A stretch of DNA of 64,000 bases, taken from Nereocystis luetkeana (lineage: Eukaryota > Sar > Phaeophyceae > Laminariales > Laminariaceae). Positions within the stretch are counted from its first letter, which is position 1, and the number at the start of each line of letters is the position of its first letter. This document shows, one piece after another, positions 59,035 through 64,000 of this stretch. Under the pieces are notes generated by a model. That model was given only the letters and a program-made list of their open reading frames with translations, had not been told where the DNA came from and made no database searches. Both the position numbers and the translations under genes were made by a program. The DNA is taken from positions 1,984,001-2,048,000 of the forward strand of contig JARUPZ010000036.1 in NCBI GenBank assembly GCA_031213475.1, in the 5' to 3' direction.

Positions 59035-60262
59035 ATTACTTGCCGGACCTTTCCAGCAGTTCTTTGTTTTCTCAGCCCTTCCTTCCTTTTTTCTTCTTTC
59101 GTTTCGTGTGCGTGCGTGTTCTCTGAGCACGGCATCGCGGGAGGACCCGGTACCGTCGCGGGTGCTGGTGGGTAGAGGGGGGGTTGCCAGGAGCGCGGTC
59201 GCCGCTTTCGTGCCTAGGCGTCGCGAGTGCCTCGAGACACGAGGGATGCATGAACGGGCTTTGTCTGGCTTCGATTTATGATTGTTGATAGAGTATGTAC
59301 GAGTTTATAAAGGTCGTTCGGGATGGCAAGATACTATTCAAGCGGTGCTCATTTTTTCGACCACGCTGAAGTTGAAAGAAGGAGGTGTGCAGTTTGAACA
59401 CCAACGTTATCGAGCTGGCGAACGACGGCCACGGTGAGCACCAGGCTTAAACCGGGGCGGGCGACGGGGCTGATTGTGGCAGAGAGTGATAAAAGCTTTA
59501 CCCGGACCAAATCGGTAGCGAGGTGGTCGCGAGAGGGGCAGGCGGCATACGAGGCTGAGAGAGAAGCTCTTCTGTGCGATTTGTCTCGTTTCTTCTTTCG
59601 ACCGGGTGCAAGGTGCTCCAATCAGGCAGCTTTTCATTAGTACTTGCCGGACCTTTCCAGCAGTTCTTGGTTTTCTCCATTTCTCTTGGCACGTCCTTTC
59701 TTCCTTCTTTCATCTTTCGTTTCGTGTGCGTGCGTGTACTCCGAGTACGGCACGGCGGGAGAGCCTGGCGCCGTCGCGGGTGTCAGCGGGTGCTGGCGGG
59801 TAGAGGGGAGGTTGCAAGGAGCGTGGTCGCCGCTTTCGTGCCTAGGCGTCGCGTGTGCCTCGAGACACGAGGGATGCATGAACGGGCTTTGTCTGGCTTC
59901 GATTTATGATTGTTGATAGAGTATGTACGAGTTTATAAAGGTCGTTCAGGAGGGCAAGATACTATTCAAGCGGTGCTTATTTTTTCGACCACGCTGAAGT
60001 TGAAAGAAGGAGGTGTGCAGTGTGAACACCAACGTTATCGAGCTGGCGAACGACGGCCACGGTGAGCACCGGGCTTCACGCGAGGCGGGCGACGGGGCTG
60101 ATTGTGGCAGAGAGTGATAAAAGCTTTACCCGGACCGAATCGGTAGCGAGGTGGTCGCGAGAGGGGCAGACGGCGTACGAGGCTGAGAGAGAAGCTCTTC
60201 TGTGCGATTTTTTTCTTTTCTTCTTTTCGACCGGGTGCAAGGTGTTCCCATCAGGCAGAAAA
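59035..60262 (+). repeat. Tandem duplication, period about 604 bp
   Basis: 59041 onward and 59645 onward share TGCCGGACCTTTCCAGCAGT, GAGACACGAGGGATGCATGA, TTTATAAAGGTCGTTC and GCAGAGAGTGATAAAAGC. Both copies keep a frame with SDKSFTRTxSVARWSREGQ, and a second with AAFVPRRRxCLETRGMHERA. No family recognised. Unit 1 has different sequence at this position. Confidence 0.8.
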
Positions 60263-60629
60263 TTATTACACGAGAGGGGACGGGGATTTTTTTCCCTTTC
60301 CGAGTTTTCGGTTTCATTTTCATTTTTTTTGCTGCTGTGCAGTGCTGTGCTTTCGCCTTCTTCCTACATACGAGTACAGACATAAGAGTATATCGAAAGA
60401 AGAAAATAAGTACAGACAGCAGTATCCTACCTGGGGTATGTACGTACGTACGACATCCGCGACGCGAAGCGCATATGTGGCATTTGAGCTGGCGTCGGAG
60501 CTGTTTGTTCCTGAAGCATGGCGGCGGGACTCTTGGCATTATCAAGTCGCCTGTTTGCAATTACGATCCTCGAAAAAACTAAACTCAATCGTGGACCTCT
60601 GTTCGCTTCGCATAATAATTTGATGTACT

Positions 60630-60690
60630 TTTTTCCTTCCTGAGCGAGCGTAGCGGGCGGCGTAGGCCGCCCGCGGAGCGAAGCGCCTTG
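60630..60690. repeat. GC-rich hairpin
   Basis: GCGGGCGGC and GCCGCCCGC form a perfect 9-bp stem around GTAG, inside GCGAGCGTAGCGGGC...GCGGAGCGAAGCGCC. It resembles the GC-rich hairpins inserted in gene copy 3 at 61260-61400. Confidence 0.6.
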
Positions 60691-60779
60691 TACTACCTAT
60701 CGTTATTGTATACTCGTACCAGTAAGTACACCCAAGACCCAAAATTCCAAATTCCAAATAGTCGGGCTCCCAGTATCCG

Positions 60780-60897
60780 AAGAAAACGAATGATCGTGGT
60801 TGCAAAAACGCCGCCGGCGTATCTTTGGGAAAACCCTGCGTACCCTAACGTATACTATTCGTATCTCACACTCGCTGCTGCCACTTCGTAAACAGGG
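60780..60897 (+). promoter_or_regulatory. Conserved proximal promoter and leader, gene copy 3
   Basis: Shares AACGAATGATCGTGGTTGCA, AAAAACGCCGCCGGCGTATC and CTCACACTCGCTGCTG with copies 1 and 2. Homology begins around 60720. Confidence 0.45.
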
Positions 60898-61146
60898 ATG
60901 ATGCTACTCGTGAGAAGCGGCCTCGTGTCGACGCTTATGGTGGTAGGGTCTAGTCTCTCCGATGGTTCCACTGTAGCTAGCTGCCGGGTGGCCGTGTGCT
61001 TGTCTGGGCACATCCGATCGTTCGTTCACTCTGCCGTCCATACATCTATTCGAAGAAATCTGATCGAGGCGATTGAAGCGGACGGCTGCGATGTGGATAT
61101 TTTCGCGTACGCTACGGCAACGGACAGGGTGCCGAGCGTCAAACGG
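60898..61146 (+). CDS. Copy 3, exon 1
   Basis: In frame, same length as copies 1 and 2; [18 protein letters not shown] and [14 protein letters not shown] are conserved. Phase 0 donor. Confidence 0.7.
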
Positions 61147-62898
61147 GTGAGATCCAAAGCATGTTCGTGCATACGAGTAGGAGGTTGGACTTCGTGCCGT
61201 TACTGATGTATGTATGTATGGATGTATGTATGTACCAGGGATATATCTACGAGTAATGGTCCGGTGCCTGTCACGCGCAGCGTGACAGGCGACGCAAGGC
61301 ATGTTGCGTACAGGGTAACTAGCCTCCGGCGCATGTTGCGCGCCGCAGGCACGAAAGCCCATAATAGCAGCCCCGCCCCCGCCCCGGCAAGGTCCCCGGA
61401 GGGTCCCCCGGGAGGACCGCCGGAGGTTGAAAAACTGCGATACATGCGCGAATATATGCCCGAATATCAAGTAACAAAGTGCGTTTATCGGGATCAGAAC
61501 CTAATATTCTTGTGTTTCACTACAGGCGAACAAAAAAAAGGTCGGAAAACAATTTTTGCCTGCGGCGAATCCCAGAAGGGAGCTCAGCATTTTTTGCGCC
61601 GAAGGCGAATTTGAAAAACAAAGTAAAAAATAATACGCCTACGGCGATAAAAAAGGCCGCAACATTTTTGTTTGGGTTGCGCGCCAAAAACTGCGTGTTG
61701 CGCTGCGCGCAACCAGGCCCTCCGCGGCTGTTGCGGAAAACGGCAATTTCGGCCAAAATGCTGCGCCAGCGCAATAATAGCGCAACAGCGCAACAGCTAA
61801 TAGTACACCTGCACCGTGCACACATACAGTAGGTGTTGACTTTTCCTTCAAGAATGGAGAAGATAATACACAGCAGTACAGCAGTACCGTAGTACTACTG
61901 CTGTCGAGCACTAATAATGCAATACACACGTCTACAGCTACAACAGTAGTACAATACCGGTATCCATAATACGCATATATATTATGTACGAGGTGTATAC
62001 TGCTTCGACGAGTATGATACTCGATAATCAACGAACGGGACTGCTGCATACCTAAACCGCGACAGGATACTTCTCAAGTGCCTGCTGCCTGTACGCGGTA
62101 CACCCAGACATCACATGACATGCTTTACCGCAGGTGTGGTGTAACCAGCGACGAACGAAGCACAACTCGACTGCTGCCTTGCGCGGCCGCTCGATACGCA
62201 TGCATACGTACGTACCCCAAAACACACATCACTAAGACGTCCAAAGGTCTCTGTCTGCGATGACGGCCTAGCATCCTACTGGTACAGTAGTTTGAGTCAA
62301 AACCAGTTGAAGCGGTGGAGGGGGCGCTCAACTCGTTAGCTCGCCGTCCGCAGTCCGATACGCGTGGGTCATAATTCATAACATAACTCAACGATGATTC
62401 ATATTCGCGCGAAGAATCGGCTCCTATCCTTCATGCAAATAATACAGGGTGCTGTATATAAAATGCGATTTATAATGCGTAGAACACACGGCACTGACAA
62501 CCTTGTGCTTGGTGGGGTTATTTTAGCTACGAGCATCACGCCCCGGAGAATATGTCGTAGTCAGGACCATGGTGTGTACTTGTTCAGTAAACGCAGACGG
62601 GTGGATTTGGGTTTGTCGTGGGTTCTGATTATTGCTACAGTTTGCCCCCCCGCAATACGTACTCGTAGCAGTATGCGTTAAATGCATTCCCCGTGTGACG
62701 CCCCTTGCGAAGCAGTTCAGAAACTCGGAGTTCACACCGAACTCCACCGAGATTGAAGCCGCGCTAGCGCTCCTGGCGCCGACGAGGACGGTCTGGCACC
62801 AAGAGCAGGCGGGGGTCATCCCCAACTCTTGCTCGGCGGGAAGAACACAGGCGGCACGTGCTGCTGCTGCAACAACAGATGCTGCAACCACAGATGCA

Positions 62899-62938
<40 letters not shown>

Positions 62939-64000
62939 CAGCAGCAGATGCAGTAGAAGCAGCACCAGCACCACCCACCCACACCGATATTGGAAGGGAT
63001 AGCGGAGTGGGCGGCTCCTGGACCCAGTGGTGGCAGGTAAGATGCTCATGTCATGAGAAAAAATGACTCATCATATTTGCGAGGCGTGGTGTTTGTTCCA
63101 GTAGATCCCTCCAGCAGGGCCAACCACTTTCGTCGAGAAAATGGCTGGCACACACTGTACATGAGACAAAGGGGCTAATGCTTGCTGACCGATGTTTGAT
63201 GGGGTGTGACTACCTTTGGGTTAGGGTCAGGGGGCATGGAGTTATATTCGTCTCCTACACAGTGACCCACAACCGTCTTCTCCAGATAGCGGTAGGCTTC
63301 ATACGCGCATTTGTTCAAGGTGAGGGTTCCCATATGGATCTTGTTAACTTGCGATGCAGGAGCATACCAGGTAGTTTTCTCCGTTTGGTAGTTTGTCACC
63401 ACGGAAGTTGCATCTTGGTCAGCAGTTCAGCACTCGTACACGTACAGGGAAACTACCCAATACGGACGCTGGGTATGGTGGGTGTATTTGGATGGCAGAA
63501 AAAACGGTCTGCTGTTGAAAGGACTCTTGCCGCGGTTTCGTTGCCTGTTAAACCCGCTCCGGAGAGGCCTGGTACACACAATATCAGACAGGTGGGGATG
63601 TATCTGTGGTTGCCGTGTTCGATAGATGTTGTAGCTGCAACAGGCACGCCTGTTCAACTATAGCGTCTGCGCACATTCGACCGAAACACGCGGTCTTGCC
63701 TAGAAACCTCCACGCGTCCCACGGATCATCTACAGATGGATCATTTAGATAATTTAAATCCTAACCTGATGTTTCGAGATGTTGTACAGGACCTGTAGAG
63801 TACAAGGTTGAACCCCGGACACACATCCTCGATCGTCATGAACGACCCCCTCTCTGCAACTCGGAGCAACAATAGATTCTACATATCAAGACTGTATCTG
63901 CCCTGAAAGCTGGTACCCCCTTTTTCCATCACTCAGTGCCCAATAACGATCGGGACCAAAATGCCTGCATACCGTTTCTTCAAATTTACCAAATAAATAT
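60898..64000 (+). CDS. Glycosyltransferase-like gene copy 3, cut by the window end
   Basis: Exons 1 and 2 are present (60898-61146 and 62716-63036); intron 2 runs to the end of the window. By position in copies 1 and 2, exon 3 would start shortly beyond 64000. Both exons are open, the signal-peptide-like start and CLSGHIRSF are kept, and splice sites are canonical (CGG|GTGAGA, CAG|GTAAGA). Exon 2 has a longer poly-Ala linker (GCA repeats at about 62898-62945) than copy 1. Intron 1 carries a 570-bp GC-hairpin-rich insertion absent from the other copies. Confidence 0.65.
61245..61815. mobile_element. GC-hairpin-rich insertion in intron 1 of copy 3
   Basis: Copies 1 and 2 run directly from the TACTGATG...TATGTA tract into GTTGAC-TTTCCTTCAAGAA, while copy 3 has about 570 bp between. 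The insert contains a perfect 11-bp stem (GCCTGTCACGC, loop GCA, GCGTGACAGGC at 61267-61291) and many GCGC/TTGCGC/GCGCAAC inverted words. No coding capacity seen and class unknown. Confidence 0.55.
62716..63036 (+). CDS. Copy 3, exon 2
   Basis: Acceptor GAAGCAG|TTC and donor TGGCAG|GTAAGA. Encodes [19 protein letters not shown], a long poly-Ala linker and GSWTQWWQ. In frame throughout. Confidence 0.65.

Overview
The window looks like nuclear DNA from an intron-rich eukaryote. Coding exons are sparse and separated by long introns and a dense load of decayed mobile elements and simple repeats. The non-LTR reverse-transcriptase remnants, the Copia-like gag/protease remnant and the secreted glycosyltransferase-like gene family resemble what I know from photosynthetic stramenopiles such as brown algae. 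That placement is inference from recall, not a search.

Layout. (1) Positions 1-14.3 kb are gene-poor: TIR elements, two tRNA-derived SINE families, LINE fragments, a poly-C-tailed dispersed repeat, one possible two-exon minus-strand gene (about 5.25-5.94 kb) and a possible plus-strand exon near 11.7 kb. (2) From about 14.3 kb the window is a tandem segmental duplication of 22-24 kb units: unit 1 about 14.3-38.45 kb, unit 2 about 38.45-60.7 kb, unit 3 from 60.7 kb, cut by the window end. Each unit starts with a conserved proximal promoter and one multi-exon plus-strand gene. That gene encodes a signal-peptide-bearing glycosyltransferase-like protein of about 650 residues: copy 1 at 14483-27251, copy 2 at 38617-49361, copy 3 from 60898. 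Introns were placed from GT/AG sites, reading phase and comparison of the copies.

Copy 1 is open in every exon I could place. Copy 2 is probably decaying: a 4-base duplication shifts the frame in exon 2, the exon 2 donor is GC, and a small deletion removes the exon 5 donor. Copy 3 is open as far as it goes (exons 1 and 2). Downstream of copies 1 and 2 lies a minisatellite with a period near 57 bp, then a (TAC)n array of about 1 kb in unit 1 or a Copia-type retrotransposon remnant in unit 2, then a shared tract with an unusual array of ACTCCGAGTA words.

Because the units are paralogous, several insertions can be seen with their empty sites. These include a 395-bp TIR element with a 4-bp target duplication in unit 2, a 104-bp TA-flanked MITE in unit 1, and a composite insertion of about 1.6 kb carrying a LINE tail in unit 1. 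Other notable structures are a nested SINE palindrome at 35.1-35.6 kb containing an 88-bp perfect palindrome, and the palindromic word ACCTGGTACCAGGT, or its halves, scattered through the window. I saw no rRNA gene, functional tRNA gene, CRISPR array or bacterial-type operon.
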